64,000 nt of DNA from Synechococcus sp. NOUM97013 (lineage in GTDB: Bacteria; Cyanobacteriota; Cyanobacteriia; PCC-6307; Cyanobiaceae), in contig NZ_CP047941.1 of the NCBI RefSeq assembly GCF_014279815.1, forward strand, positions 496,001 to 560,000. The letters run 5' to 3'. The translations under genes and the position numbers were made by a program. Below, in pieces: positions 25,455 through 34,867 of this stretch (its first letter is position 1; the number at the start of each line of letters is the position of its first letter). The notes under the pieces are model-generated. The model was given only the letters and a program-made list of their open reading frames with translations. It did no database searches and was not told where the DNA came from.

Positions 25455-26378
25455 ATGGTCTCCCACCTTTGTTCCGGTGAAGAGCTGCTGGCTTGGCGTC
25501 GAGCTCAGCTTGCCCTCGGAGGCCGGTCTGTTGATCTCGACTGGCTCCTGGATCTGCAGGGCGAGCTGCGTTGGGCTGAGCTTCAGAGATTGCGACTGCG
25601 TCCAGAGTTAACGGTGTCGTTGGCCTGCTCTTTAGAAGCGCTTGCACACCTCTGGAGGCGACATCTGGATGGCCATGTTCCTTTGCAGCACCTCGTCGGC
25701 CGTTGCCCCTGGCGTGATCTGGATCTTCAGATCAGTGCCGCTGCCTTGATTCCACGACAGGAGACGGAGCTTCTCATCGACTTGGCATTGGAGCGTCTCC
25801 AGGATCCAGCCCTTGCGCCTCATCTGCGGGATAGACGCTGGGCTGATTTGGGCACAGGAAGCGGTGCGATGGCAGTCGCTCTGGCTCGTGCGTTGAGGGG
25901 ATGGCATGGCCATGCCGTTGATCTCAGCCCTGCGGCCCTGGATCTTGCCCGGATCAATTGCCAGCGCTTGGCGCCGGAAGGTGGGTGCCAATTGCATCTG
26001 GGCCATTGGTGGACGCCGCTGCGTCCTTGGTGGGGGCAGTTCAATCTCGTGGTGTCCAACCCTCCCTACATTCCCTCCAAAGTGGTCGATGCGCTTGAGC
26101 CTGTGGTTCGAGACCATGAGCCTCGCCAGGCGCTCTGCGGTGGTGCAGATGGTCTTGATGCTTGTCGGGAGATCGTGGAGCTTGCTCCTCAGGCGTTGGC
26201 TCCAGGGGGGTGGCTGCTCATTGAGCATCACCATGATCAGAGTGAACAGGTGCTTCAGTTGATGGAGTCCTCTGGACTGGTTGCTGCCGAGGCCCGCTGT
26301 GATCTTGGCGGTGTGAAGCGTTTCGCCATGGCCTGTCGAGAGCCCAGATCGTCCGTCACGTTGCCTCCCTCTGCATGA
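25455..26378 (+). CDS. prmC: Peptide chain release factor N5-glutamine methyltransferase
   Basis: PrmC methylates the Gln of the GGQ motif of release factors RF1 and RF2, using SAM. The protein has 307 residues with the motif NPPYIP near residue 200 and the SAM site DLGTGSGAMAVALA near 133. It overlaps the next gene by four bases (ATGA), a sign of coupled translation. Confidence 0.96.
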   Translation: MVSHLCSGEELLAWRRAQLALGGRSVDLDWLLDLQGELRWAELQRLRLRPELTVSLACSLEALAHLWRRHLDGHVPLQHLVGRCPWRDLDLQISAAALIPRQETELLIDLALERLQDPALAPHLRDRRWADLGTGSGAMAVALARALRGWHGHAVDLSPAALDLARINCQRLAPEGGCQLHLGHWWTPLRPWWGQFNLVVSNPPYIPSKVVDALEPVVRDHEPRQALCGGADGLDACREIVELAPQALAPGGWLLIEHHHDQSEQVLQLMESSGLVAAEARCDLGGVKRFAMACREPRSSVTLPPSA

Positions 26379-26992
26379 CCACCGACGCATTGCCTTGGCT
26401 GCAGGTTGATGAGATGGCACTCCATCTGAACCAAGGTGGAGCGGCTTTGCTTCCCACTGACACGCTGCCGGCTCTGGCGGCTGCACCTGACCACGCGGCT
26501 CAGGTTTGGAAGCTGAAGCAACGTCCACAGGACAAGCCGCTGATTCTGATGGCGGCGGATGTCGATTCGCTTCTCAGTCTCACCACCGATGAGGTGCGTC
26601 TGGATGCTGAACCACTGGCGCATCGTTACTGGCCTGGTGCCCTCACTCTGGTGTTGCCGGTTGAGGGTGAGCAATACGCCGGGCTCAATCCCGGAATGAA
26701 CATGCTGGGCTTGCGCATTCCTGCCTGCACAGCGACGCGCGAACTGTTGCGAGCCACAGGTCCCCTCGCCACCACGAGTGCCAATCGATCAGGGGTGCCA
26801 GCCAGTCAGAACGAAATGGAAGCCTCCACGGCTTTTCCGTCTTTGCCTCTTCTGGGGCCGCTTCCCTGGTCCACTCCTTCAGGTCAAGCCAGCACAGTGA
26901 TTGCTTGGTTATCTCCTGGGAAGTGGCATTTGCTGCGCCAGGGCGCTGTGATGGCGAATGAGATCAACGGATCCCCCCCATGCTCTGGCTGA
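26375..26992 (+). CDS. Threonylcarbamoyl-AMP synthase-like (Sua5/YciO/YrdC family)
   Basis: A 205-residue YrdC domain protein. It has the family pattern of LPTDTLPALAAAPD near residue 26, KQRPQDKPL near 48 and TTSANRSGVPAS near 135. The family makes threonylcarbamoyl-AMP for the t6A37 base of tRNA. It lies downstream of prmC with overlapping ATGA, so the two are one transcript. It may be TsaC or the related YciO protein. Confidence 0.86.
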   Translation: MTTDALPWLQVDEMALHLNQGGAALLPTDTLPALAAAPDHAAQVWKLKQRPQDKPLILMAADVDSLLSLTTDEVRLDAEPLAHRYWPGALTLVLPVEGEQYAGLNPGMNMLGLRIPACTATRELLRATGPLATTSANRSGVPASQNEMEASTAFPSLPLLGPLPWSTPSGQASTVIAWLSPGKWHLLRQGAVMANEINGSPPCSG

Positions 26993-27153
26993 TCGGACTT
27001 GTGCTTGTGCTTCAAGCAGCGTTCCACTGGATGCTGGAACCCATCATCCAAGCAGTGACGCCATGGTTCGAGCTCAAGTTCATGCCCTGGCTGTTGGCTG
27101 GCATAGGACTGTGGCTGCTGTCTGGTGGGAAAGACGTAGATGATCCGTCTTGA
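26980..27153 (+). CDS. Small 57-residue membrane protein
   Basis: A short frame starting at the ATG at 26980 overlaps the end of the YrdC-type gene by 13 bases and stops before the tRNA-Thr. The product of 57 residues has two hydrophobic helices (LWLIGLVLVLQAAFHWML and FMPWLLAGIGLWLL) and an acidic tail. The overlap with the upstream gene suggests it is translated. Function unknown. Confidence 0.5.
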   Translation: MLWLIGLVLVLQAAFHWMLEPIIQAVTPWFELKFMPWLLAGIGLWLLSGGKDVDDPS

Positions 27154-27177
27154 AGACAGGGCTGGACGGGATCAGAA

Positions 27178-27249
27178 AGCCGGCTGACGGATTTGAACCG
27201 ACGGCCTTCGCTTTACAAAAGCGCTGCTCTACCACTGAGCTAAGCCGGC
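27178..27249 (-). tRNA. trnT: tRNA-Thr (TGT)
   Basis: A 72-nt cloverleaf on the minus strand: acceptor GCCGGCT/AGCCGGC, D-arm GCTC/GAGC, anticodon loop TTTGTAA giving TGT, T-arm with GTTCAAAT. There is a G-A mismatch at the first pair of the anticodon stem. Its 5' ten bases overlap the 3' end of the regulator gene at 27240. Confidence 0.93.
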
Positions 27250-27482
27250 AATGGGGGAACTGTACCGGTGCACATCTCCTCGAGAGGCTTGGATCGTTGC
27301 ATCCACCAGAGCGTGAGTTGCAACCGAGATCTGCAGCCTGTTTTGTTGAGCGCACTGCTGATATGACTTTCCACTGTCCGAACGCTGATCAGTCGAGCGT
27401 TAGCGATGGAACGGTTGCTCATGCCCTGGAGCAACAAGTTGAGAACCGCGACTTCGGCTGGTGTGATGTTGAAATTGGCCAT
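27240..27482 (-). CDS. Small LuxR-type regulator (PedR-like)
   Basis: An 80-residue protein that is essentially one LuxR/NarL helix-turn-helix domain (TPAEVAVLNLLLQGMSNRSI, then SVRTVESHISSALNKTG). It has no receiver domain. Small stand-alone LuxR regulators of this kind in cyanobacteria include PedR, which responds to photosynthetic electron transport through thioredoxin and a cysteine; a cysteine is visible here in KTGCRSR. PedR identity is inference. The start is an ATG at 27482; a longer frame exists upstream. The gene follows minE with 44 bases between and overlaps tRNA-Thr at its end. Confidence 0.7.
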   Translation of the reverse strand: MANFNITPAEVAVLNLLLQGMSNRSIANARLISVRTVESHISSALNKTGCRSRLQLTLWWMQRSKPLEEMCTGTVPPLPA

Positions 27483-27526
27483 GCTCGGGGGAATGAGTGT
27501 TGAAAGCATTCCCCGGCGAGCCGTGA

Positions 27527-27805
27527 TCAATCAGGTGTGCTTGTCGCCAGTGAACGTCGGATGGGCAGGTTCGCCACCAAAGCGGTGACGCGATCTTCGG
27601 TTTCAAGACTCACATCACCTTCCTCCAGATCGATGTCGACATACTTGGCTACCACTTCAAAGATCTCCCGTCGCATCTGATCCAGCTGTTCTGGGCTCAG
27701 ATCACTGCGGTCATGCGCCAGAACCAACTGGAGGCGTTCTCGCGCAGTGGTCGCACTGGCCGGCTGCCGTCGCACAATTTTGTCGATGAGGTCGCGCAAG
27801 TTCAT
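27527..27805 (-). CDS. minE: Cell division topological factor MinE
   Basis: A 92-residue MinE, which drives MinD release from the membrane and so positions the division site. An amphipathic start [13 protein letters not shown] is followed by the [27 protein letters not shown] block. It lies five bases after minD. The tail [18 protein letters not shown] is typical of the family. Confidence 0.97.
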   Translation of the reverse strand: MNLRDLIDKIVRRQPASATTARERLQLVLAHDRSDLSPEQLDQMRREIFEVVAKYVDIDLEEGDVSLETEDRVTALVANLPIRRSLATSTPD

Positions 27806-27810
27806 AACGG

Positions 27811-28626
27811 TCAGAAGATCTTGGTTTGGATCAAACGGCGCACCTTGGCGCGGAATCCGCGACGCCCTTCTCGGGCCGGATCCATGAGCGGGATGTCTTC
27901 TCCTTGAAGACGTTGGGCGATGTTTCCGTAGGCCTTAGCGGCCGGTGAACCACTCCCATTCAGGGTCAAGGGTTCTCCTCGGTTGGTGCTGACGATCACC
28001 TGTTCATCCTCAAGGACCAGGCCCAGCAAAGGCAACGCCAGGATGTCGGTGACATCGTCAACGGCCAGCATGTCCTGACTGGCCATCATCTTGGGCCGCA
28101 CCCGATTGAGCACGAGCTGAACGGGTGAAACGCCGTGGGTGTTGAGCAAACCGATCACACGATCGGCGTCCCGCACGGCGGACACTTCGGGCGTCGTGAT
28201 CACGATGGCTTCTTTGGCCGCGGCGACAGCGTTCTTGAACCCGTCCTCGATGCCTGCCGGGCAATCGATCAGAACGTAGTCAAAGCGTTCAGAGAGCATC
28301 CCCGCAATGGTTTGCATGTCTTCGGGCTTCAGCCACTCGAGCATGCGTGGGTTGCCTGCCGGCAGCAAGGCCAGGTTCGGCTCCTGCTTGTGCTTCACCA
28401 ACGCCTGATCCAGGCGGCAGGTCTCAGCCAGCACTTCTTGAGCTGTGTAGACGATCCGATTTTCCAGGCCGAGCAGGAGATCGAGGTTCCTTAGGCCGAA
28501 GTCGGCGTCTAGGACAACAGTGCTGGCGCCTTGCCTGGCCAGGGCAATGCCCAGATTGGCTGTGAGGGTTGTCTTGCCGACACCCCCTTTTCCCGAGCAG
28601 ATCAGGATCGTTCGCGAATTGGTCAC
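27811..28626 (-). CDS. minD: Septum site-determining protein MinD
   Basis: A 271-residue ATPase of the ParA/MinD family. The deviant Walker A motif GKGGVGKTT at residues 12-20 and Walker B-like DCPAGIE near 119 are clear. MinD forms the MinCD inhibitor on the membrane through a C-terminal amphipathic helix, here [14 protein letters not shown]. It lies between minC (33 bases) and minE. Confidence 0.98.
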   Translation of the reverse strand: MTNSRTILICSGKGGVGKTTLTANLGIALARQGASTVVLDADFGLRNLDLLLGLENRIVYTAQEVLAETCRLDQALVKHKQEPNLALLPAGNPRMLEWLKPEDMQTIAGMLSERFDYVLIDCPAGIEDGFKNAVAAAKEAIVITTPEVSAVRDADRVIGLLNTHGVSPVQLVLNRVRPKMMASQDMLAVDDVTDILALPLLGLVLEDEQVIVSTNRGEPLTLNGSGSPAAKAYGNIAQRLQGEDIPLMDPAREGRRGFRAKVRRLIQTKIF

Positions 28627-28659
28627 GGGGTCCCGGTTGGTCGAGTCACATTAATGGCA

Positions 28660-29361
28660 TCAACCGATTGCGTCTTTCTGCAGCCGTGGTGGCTGCAATG
28701 CTGAAAAAGGAGCCTTGGCAGCTTCGATGGTGATCGCTCCATCACGTACGCAGGCCTGTTCCGCCAGTCCTTCTTGCGGTGTTTCCTCCGGCCCCCTGGC
28801 GACGAGATCGGCGATCCTCAGCTGCAGAGGCCTGAGCTGAAGCGCCACGATCCGTGCAGATTGATCACCGTTCCGCCCGGCATGCGCACGACCGCGCAGT
28901 CGTCCCCAGACGTAAACATCGCCGTCCGCGGAAACCGATCCACCAGGATTCACATCACCCACCACCAGTAGGTGACCGTGGGTTTCCAAGTGATCTCCTG
29001 ATCGCAGCGTTCCCTGATGGATGCTCAAAATCTGACTCTTCCCATTCTCATGATTCATCGGTGGGTCCCGATGATCTGCGCTCTCAAGGGCTTGTCTAGA
29101 TTTCAGTCCTAGAGCCGCTGCGCTGATCAGGGTCTGCTGGCAATGGCTGGTGACCAGCTGCAGCTCATGGCCGGTGTATTCAAAAACTTCAAGGATCGAT
29201 GCAAAGTCTCTGCAGGTGAGCGACCAGTCGCAGGTATCGAGGTCGATGGGTCCAACTGGCATGGAGGCGAGCTGGGCAGGGAGCCACTGCTGCCAGGCAT
29301 TGGTCTGGAACGGTGGGAGTTGGAGACGCAAGCTCGGCTGTGGAATGGAATCGACGTTCAT
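28660..29361 (-). CDS. minC: Septum site-determining protein MinC
   Basis: A 233-residue MinC, the inhibitor of FtsZ assembly. The C-terminal beta-helix domain (about residues 112-210; ILSIHQGTLRSGDHLETHGHLLVVGDVNPGG) is well kept; the N-terminal part is more diverged. It is the first gene of minC-minD-minE. The HD-domain gene lies upstream on the same strand. Confidence 0.92.
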   Translation of the reverse strand: MNVDSIPQPSLRLQLPPFQTNAWQQWLPAQLASMPVGPIDLDTCDWSLTCRDFASILEVFEYTGHELQLVTSHCQQTLISAAALGLKSRQALESADHRDPPMNHENGKSQILSIHQGTLRSGDHLETHGHLLVVGDVNPGGSVSADGDVYVWGRLRGRAHAGRNGDQSARIVALQLRPLQLRIADLVARGPEETPQEGLAEQACVRDGAITIEAAKAPFSALQPPRLQKDAIG

Positions 29362-29389
29362 GGGCGAACGCTAGATCGATTCGCTGGGC

Positions 29390-30637
29390 CTAGAGCGTGT
29401 TGGCGTGGGCTTCGCGCAGTTCGTCAGTGATTTCACGGGGGTGAATCAGCCAGGCTGTGTCCGCTGGTGTCGCCAGGCTGTTCACCAGGGGTGAGCACTG
29501 TTCCAGAGCCTGCAGATTGTGCCCATCCCAAAGCCTCAGACCGCCGCGATACGGGTGGTATCCATAAATCTGATGATGACGCAGGCCGCAGCAGAGTTCC
29601 GGGTCCAAACCAGCGCGGTCGGCACTGGTTTGGGCTTTGGCCAAAAGCTCCAACTGCAAGGAAGCAGACAACTGACTGACATCGAGGGCTTTGAGCAGAC
29701 GGCGGTTGATAAAACGGTCGCAAAGCTCTGCGAGCGGCTCGGGGGCCTCATCTCTCCAGCGCTGGAGGTGATAGCCCGTTCGGATGTCGTCATTGGCGAG
29801 ATAACGATCCAGGTCCAGTTCCGAGGACTCCCACAACCAATCCCGCATTGTTGCGTCGGCCCAGATGCGATCGGGCCCTAGTCGTCTGGCCTGACGGATC
29901 AACTGCTCCAGCAACCAATTGCAGACCACGTTCAGGCGGTGGTTGTAGACGCTTCGATACATCAGGTTCCGGACCACCAGGTAGTGCTCTACGGCCATGA
30001 GGCCCTTTGGATGAATCGCCATTTCCCCATCGGGGGCCAGAGTGATGGCGGCCAGAATCCGTTCCAGATCCAGTTGGCCATAGCGGGCGCCCGTGCTGTA
30101 GCTGTCGCGCAGCAGATAATCGAGCCGGTCGCAATCCAATTGGCTGCTCACGAGCGCCTTGATCACACCGCGTTTGGAGCGGCCATGCTCCAGCAGGTCG
30201 GCCACGGCATCCGCTGTTCCTGCCGCAAAAGACTCCAGCGGCGTTCGGATCTGAGGATGGTCGCGAACGATTCGCGCGGACCATTGCTCGTGGTGCGTGC
30301 CGAACATCTCCTCGCCGGTGTGGCTGAGGGGGGCATGGCCGAGATCATGCAGCAATGCGGCTGCGTAGAGCACACCTTGTTCGGATTTGAGCGAAGGGTC
30401 GAGTTCGATCAGCCGGCCCATGGCGCGGCGTGCGATGGCGAAAACCCCAAGAGAGTGTGTGAACCGACTGGACTCTGCGCCGTGGAAGGTGAGAAATGCT
30501 GGTCCGAGCTGACGGATGCGGCGAAGTCTCTGAAACGGGGCTGAATCAACCAGGGAAAGCACCATGGCCTCCGCTGGCTGATCCGTGTCAAGGCTGATCC
30601 CATGGTGCAGAGGATCGTGATAAGTCCTGGTGGACAT
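29390..30637 (-). CDS. HD-domain phosphohydrolase
   Basis: A 415-residue protein with the HD signature: RFTHSLGVFAIARRAMGR near residue 57 and ALLHDLGHAPLSHTGEEMFG near 96. This resembles dGTPase-like/SAMHD1-like HD phosphohydrolases such as YwfO. It probably acts on a nucleotide. The protein is complete. It ends 28 bases before minC and its ATG directly follows the ctpA stop, so these genes likely form one transcript. Confidence 0.88.
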   Translation of the reverse strand: MSTRTYHDPLHHGISLDTDQPAEAMVLSLVDSAPFQRLRRIRQLGPAFLTFHGAESSRFTHSLGVFAIARRAMGRLIELDPSLKSEQGVLYAAALLHDLGHAPLSHTGEEMFGTHHEQWSARIVRDHPQIRTPLESFAAGTADAVADLLEHGRSKRGVIKALVSSQLDCDRLDYLLRDSYSTGARYGQLDLERILAAITLAPDGEMAIHPKGLMAVEHYLVVRNLMYRSVYNHRLNVVCNWLLEQLIRQARRLGPDRIWADATMRDWLWESSELDLDRYLANDDIRTGYHLQRWRDEAPEPLAELCDRFINRRLLKALDVSQLSASLQLELLAKAQTSADRAGLDPELCCGLRHHQIYGYHPYRGGLRLWDGHNLQALEQCSPLVNSLATPADTAWLIHPREITDELREAHANTL

Positions 30638-31975
30638 TCAGCTCAGTTCCTCGTCAACACCTTCGACCGGCGGGGATGGTGGTTCCTCTGCCACCTGATT
30701 GGCCTCCTGGTCGATCAGAGACTGGAGCATGCGTTCTGCATCGCTGAGCCAGCGATCACCTTCGCCGCCTGGGTTGAGCGGTTCGGGCCCATCGAGGGTT
30801 TTGTCCGGTGTGATGCCTTGGCCCTGGATGTCGCGTCCGCTTGGCGTCACATAGCCGGCCACAGTCACAGCGAGGCCACTCCCATCACTGAGATTGGTGA
30901 GCGTCTGGATGAGCCCTTTCCCGAAGGTGTTGCTGCCCAGAAGCAGGGAACGGGCATCGTCCTGGAGCGCGCCGGCAAGGATTTCACTGGCGCTTGCTGT
31001 CCCCCCATTCACCAGAGTCACCATCGGCCCCGAATACAGAATCTCCGGCCCCGCCTGAATCGGATCGGCGATTCCCTCGCGATTGCGGGTCTCCACGATG
31101 GGCTGCTGATCCAGAAAAGCGTCGGCCACCGCTAGGCCTGCACTGACCAATCCGCCTGAGTTGTTGCGCAGATCCAGGACCAAGCCTTCCACGCTTTTAT
31201 CTGAGAGATCCTCAATCGCTTCACGGACCTGATCGGGAACGCTCTCACTGAATTGTGTGATGCGGATGTACCCGAGTGTGTGCGCATCACTGCGAAGGCG
31301 ACGGGTTCGCACAGGACGCAAGTCGATGTTGCGGCGTTCCAGGGTCAGCTCCAGTGGCTCTTCTTCCTCCGGTGGCAGAAGTGTGAGGACCACCTGGGAC
31401 CCGACCGATCCCCTCAGGCGGGCAGCCGTTGCCTCAAGGCCGAGCGTCTCCACCGATTCACCATTGACTGCCAGCACTTCCGTGCCACTGACCACGTCAG
31501 CCTCAGCAGCAGGAGAATCCTCCAATGGAGCGATTACCACAATGGCGTTGCTGTCTTGTCGATGTCCCAGTTGAAGCCCGACGCCACTCAGGCTTCCTTC
31601 GTTACTGGCCTTCATGACGGCATAGTCATCAGGACGCAGAAGCCGGGTGTAGGGATCGTCGAGCGGTAACAGCATCGTTTCAATGGCGCTGTAAGCCTGC
31701 TCGCTGGTTTCGATCGTGTTCTCAAGAGCCTTTTGACGGAGGCGTTTCCAGCGGATTCGATCGAACTGGTCCGGGTCCAGATATCCCTGGTTCACCAGAC
31801 GCCAGCTTTCCACCACCAACTGCTGCGCATCGTTCAGTGCAACTGCGGAAGGACTAGCCATCAGCAGGATCAGTGTGATCGCCATTACTCCAGAGGCCAG
31901 ACGCCGCAGGCGATCTGACCACCCGTTAACAGTCGGCAACATTGGCTTCATCCCAGCGCGCAACAGGAACGTCAT
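30638..31975 (-). CDS. Carboxyl-terminal processing protease
   Basis: A C-terminal peptidase of the Ctp family, with an N-terminal hydrophobic signal or anchor (residues 28-46 from MTFLLRAGM), a PDZ domain (GVGLQLGHRQDSNAIVVIAP) and an S41 catalytic domain. The Ser is in TASASEILAGAL near residue 315 and the Lys in GSNTFGKG near 345. Cyanobacterial CtpA matures the D1 protein of photosystem II; CtpB and CtpC are paralogues, so which one is unclear. The start is 31975 (or 31951). It is divergent from petB. Confidence 0.88.
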   Translation of the reverse strand: MTFLLRAGMKPMLPTVNGWSDRLRRLASGVMAITLILLMASPSAVALNDAQQLVVESWRLVNQGYLDPDQFDRIRWKRLRQKALENTIETSEQAYSAIETMLLPLDDPYTRLLRPDDYAVMKASNEGSLSGVGLQLGHRQDSNAIVVIAPLEDSPAAEADVVSGTEVLAVNGESVETLGLEATAARLRGSVGSQVVLTLLPPEEEEPLELTLERRNIDLRPVRTRRLRSDAHTLGYIRITQFSESVPDQVREAIEDLSDKSVEGLVLDLRNNSGGLVSAGLAVADAFLDQQPIVETRNREGIADPIQAGPEILYSGPMVTLVNGGTASASEILAGALQDDARSLLLGSNTFGKGLIQTLTNLSDGSGLAVTVAGYVTPSGRDIQGQGITPDKTLDGPEPLNPGGEGDRWLSDAERMLQSLIDQEANQVAEEPPSPPVEGVDEELS

Positions 31976-32008
31976 CAGTAGACTCTCGCAATCCAAGCCC
32001 ACCTCTGC

Positions 32009-32665
32009 ATGGCGAACTCCTCACCTGTCTACGACTGGTTCCAGGAACGTCTTGAAATTCAGGACATTGCTGATGACATCAGCACCAAGTACGTGCCCCC
32101 GCACGTCAACATCTTTTACTGCCTGGGCGGGATCACCCTTGTGTGCTTCCTGATCCAGTTCGCGACAGGTTTCGCGATGACCTTCTATTACAAGCCCACT
32201 GTGGCGGAGGCCTACAGCTCCGTTCAGTACTTGATGACGGACGTGAGCTTCGGCTGGTTGATCCGCTCGGTGCATCGCTGGAGCGCCTCGATGATGGTGC
32301 TGATGCTGATCCTTCACGTCTTCCGCGTCTATCTCACCGGTGGTTTCAAGCGTCCTCGTGAGCTGACCTGGGTGACCGGCGTCACCATGGCTGTGATCAC
32401 TGTTTCCTTTGGTGTGACCGGTTACTCCCTTCCTTGGGATCAGGTCGGTTACTGGGCTGTGAAAATCGTGTCCGGAGTCCCCGCTGCCATCCCTGTTGTC
32501 GGCGACTTCATGGTTGAGCTGCTTCGCGGTGGTGAGAGTGTTGGTCAGTCGACTCTCACTCGCTTCTACAGCCTGCACACTTTCGTGATGCCCTGGCTGC
32601 TTGCTGTGTTCATGCTCATGCACTTTCTGATGATTCGTAAGCAGGGCATTTCCGGTCCCTTGTGA
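32009..32665 (+). CDS. petB: Cytochrome b6
   Basis: Cytochrome b6 of 218 residues with four membrane helices and the heme-ligating histidines in [29 protein letters not shown] and [11 protein letters not shown]. Cys38 (NIFYCLGG) is the covalent attachment for heme c-prime. It is the partner of PetD in the b6f complex. The gene is divergent from the protease gene, with petD 75 bases downstream. Confidence 0.99.
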   Translation: MANSSPVYDWFQERLEIQDIADDISTKYVPPHVNIFYCLGGITLVCFLIQFATGFAMTFYYKPTVAEAYSSVQYLMTDVSFGWLIRSVHRWSASMMVLMLILHVFRVYLTGGFKRPRELTWVTGVTMAVITVSFGVTGYSLPWDQVGYWAVKIVSGVPAAIPVVGDFMVELLRGGESVGQSTLTRFYSLHTFVMPWLLAVFMLMHFLMIRKQGISGPL

Positions 32666-32740
32666 TCCATTTCAGTCTCTGAGCTTCACGCTTTCAGAGT
32701 CGTTGATCTGATTAAGGTTCCAACAACACCCATTTGATCC

Positions 32741-33223
32741 ATGCACATTCTTAAGAAGCCGGATCTCTCAGATCCCAAGATGCGCGCCAAGCTCGCCAAG
32801 GGTATGGGCCACAACTATTACGGTGAGCCAGCCTGGCCAAACGATCTGCTCTACATCTTCCCGGTCGTGATCCTGGGAACCATTGCTTGCATCGTTGGCT
32901 TGGCTGTTCTCGATCCCGCCATGCTGGGTGACAAGGCTGATCCCTTCGCAACCCCTCTGGAAATTCTCCCTGAGTGGTACCTCTATCCGGTGTTCCAGAT
33001 TCTGCGTGTGGTGCCCAACAAGCTTCTGGGCATTGCTCTTCAGACTCTGATTCCTCTGGGTCTGATGCTGGTTCCCTTCATTGAGAGCTTCAACAAGTTC
33101 CAGAATCCGTTCCGTCGCCCTGTGGCCATGGCTGTGTTCCTCTTTGGCACTGCCACCACGATCTACCTCGGAATTGGTGCCGCTCTGCCCATCGACAAGT
33201 CTCTGACTCTCGGCTTGTTCTGA
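32741..33223 (+). CDS. petD: Cytochrome b6f subunit IV
   Basis: PetD of 160 residues with three membrane helices. It begins [21 protein letters not shown] and has the [21 protein letters not shown] block with the quinol-site PEWY motif. It forms the b6f core with cytochrome b6. It is followed by a strong terminator. Confidence 0.99.
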   Translation: MHILKKPDLSDPKMRAKLAKGMGHNYYGEPAWPNDLLYIFPVVILGTIACIVGLAVLDPAMLGDKADPFATPLEILPEWYLYPVFQILRVVPNKLLGIALQTLIPLGLMLVPFIESFNKFQNPFRRPVAMAVFLFGTATTIYLGIGAALPIDKSLTLGLF

Positions 33224-33265
33224 TCAGGTTTTGGTCTGATCAAGTTCGATTTGCTCATCCCATCA

Positions 33266-33292
33266 GCCCGGCAAATGCCGGGCTTTTTTTTG
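33266..33292 (+). terminator. Terminator after petD
   Basis: A 7-bp stem (GCCCGGC pairing with GCCGGGC around AAAT) is followed by nine T residues, 43 bases after the petD stop codon. It ends the petB-petD transcript. Confidence 0.92.
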
Positions 33293-33370
33293 GGTTGTTT
33301 CGACACCACTGCATCAGTCCCCTGGCTTGGAGCCCAACGCTCGTTGTTCTGATCGTCAGCTTGAGCAGAA

Positions 33371-34867
33371 TTAAGACAGTGAGCTGCTTTCTGCGTTGGT
33401 CTCGCCGGGTTCTGGCACGGCACCATCATCCAGATCCAGCAACAGAACGTCGTCCGGCTTCACGCGAAGGAAGTGATGGAGGAGCAGAAATCCCACAATG
33501 GTCCAGGTTTGGTAGGTCCTGGACTGTTGTCCGACCCAAGTACCAGTTGGGCCATCGAAGTACTCCGCCCATTGCTGTCGGGGGAGCTGATTGAGATGAC
33601 TCCAGTACGACTCCTCCAAGAGTGCCTTCATCTGTCCCATCAGCAGCACATCGGCATGGGGGTGACGACGTTCATGGAGAAGGATCGAACTTCCGAAGAA
33701 CCACAGCAGGCTGGGCCAGTGACCACCGTTGTGGTAGCTCCATGGCCAGTTCTTGGGATCAGAGCCTGTCTTGTTCTGCCATTCGAGACTGTCCATGGGT
33801 GGATGACAGATCCGCATGGGCATCTCAGCCATGAGATGGTCGCGGTTGTGCAAGGTGAGCCTGAACAGTGCACGTTGCTGAGGCGCTGTCAGCAGGCCGA
33901 ACAGGCAGCCAAGTGAATTGCCGAGGCTGTAGAACCTGAAATCGGGTCTGCTGGTTCGCATGTTTCCGATCAGATAGCCACCGCGGTTTTCCAGCCAGTC
34001 CTGCAACCAGTCAGGAATCACCTGAGGTTGAACATTGAATTCGTTCTGGTGCTGGTTCTCTCCGTACTGTTCCGTTGGTCGACGACGCAGCACCTGCATG
34101 GTCTTGCTGGTGACCCAATAATGCTTGAGCAGAAACTGGCGCAGGTCGTGCACCCACTGGCGTGTAAGCACCAGCCGTTGATCCAGAAGTCGGCTGCCCT
34201 GATGCTTTCTCCCCAGTTCCATCAGCTGGGTGCAGCAACGCAGTGATCCATACAGGAGCACTTCCACTTCCAATGGAGCGCCCCAGACATCCATGGGGCG
34301 ATCAATCATGAACGCACAGTCCGGAACGAAGAGAACCGGAGTGCCTTCGAAGGTGGGGTGAAGCACCAGATCCAGAAGTAGTTGCACACCGCGTTGCACG
34401 GCCTGACTTGAGGCGAACTCTTCGTCTCCGCTTGATTTCACATACATCCAGCAGAGCACTGGCCACCACAGGCTGGCGTCCACGGACGTGATGCGTCCGA
34501 TCGAACGCTGTCCGTAGTCAGCGATGAGCTGTCCTTCCTCTTCCACGAAGGATGTTGGGAAGACACCACGCGTCTGATAGGTGGTGCTTTGCAGATCCAG
34601 ACAGATACTCAGGAACTGGCGAACGATGTCAAATCGCTTTTGGGTCAGCAGGTAGACCATGACGGGAACGTTGTCCCGCAGGAAGATTTCGCCGTAGTTG
34701 GCAGCTTCGTCGTGGCGTGGATGTTCCAGTGCGGCAACACTTCCGGCCAGCTGGCCTTTCACGGGGATCAAGGTCCGCTCGAAGTGCTCACGTGCCTTCT
34801 GCACCACTTGATCTTCCTTGGAGCTTGGACGCACACGCTGGTTCTGCTGGCTGAACCGTCCTGCCAT
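33371..34867 (-). CDS. Alkaline/neutral invertase (GH100)
   Basis: A 498-residue invertase of glycoside hydrolase family 100, which splits sucrose into glucose and fructose. Family blocks include ERTLIPVKGQLAGSVAALEH near 32, GEIFLRDNVPVMVYLL near 60 and FRLTLHNRDHLMAEMPMRICHPPMD; the DSLEWQNKTGSDPKNWPWSYHNGGHW block near 365 is typical. Marine Synechococcus use sucrose as a compatible solute, so a role in sucrose turnover is likely. It converges on petD, with a plus-strand terminator between. Confidence 0.9.
   Translation of the reverse strand: MAGRFSQQNQRVRPSSKEDQVVQKAREHFERTLIPVKGQLAGSVAALEHPRHDEAANYGEIFLRDNVPVMVYLLTQKRFDIVRQFLSICLDLQSTTYQTRGVFPTSFVEEEGQLIADYGQRSIGRITSVDASLWWPVLCWMYVKSSGDEEFASSQAVQRGVQLLLDLVLHPTFEGTPVLFVPDCAFMIDRPMDVWGAPLEVEVLLYGSLRCCTQLMELGRKHQGSRLLDQRLVLTRQWVHDLRQFLLKHYWVTSKTMQVLRRRPTEQYGENQHQNEFNVQPQVIPDWLQDWLENRGGYLIGNMRTSRPDFRFYSLGNSLGCLFGLLTAPQQRALFRLTLHNRDHLMAEMPMRICHPPMDSLEWQNKTGSDPKNWPWSYHNGGHWPSLLWFFGSSILLHERRHPHADVLLMGQMKALLEESYWSHLNQLPRQQWAEYFDGPTGTWVGQQSRTYQTWTIVGFLLLHHFLRVKPDDVLLLDLDDGAVPEPGETNAESSSLS

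Noticed and set aside
25632-26528. 298-residue minus-strand frame
   Set aside because: Antisense to prmC and the YrdC-type gene; no domain seen.
32021-32623. 200-residue minus-strand frame with many His
   Set aside because: Antisense to petB; the His come from the complement of membrane-helix codons.
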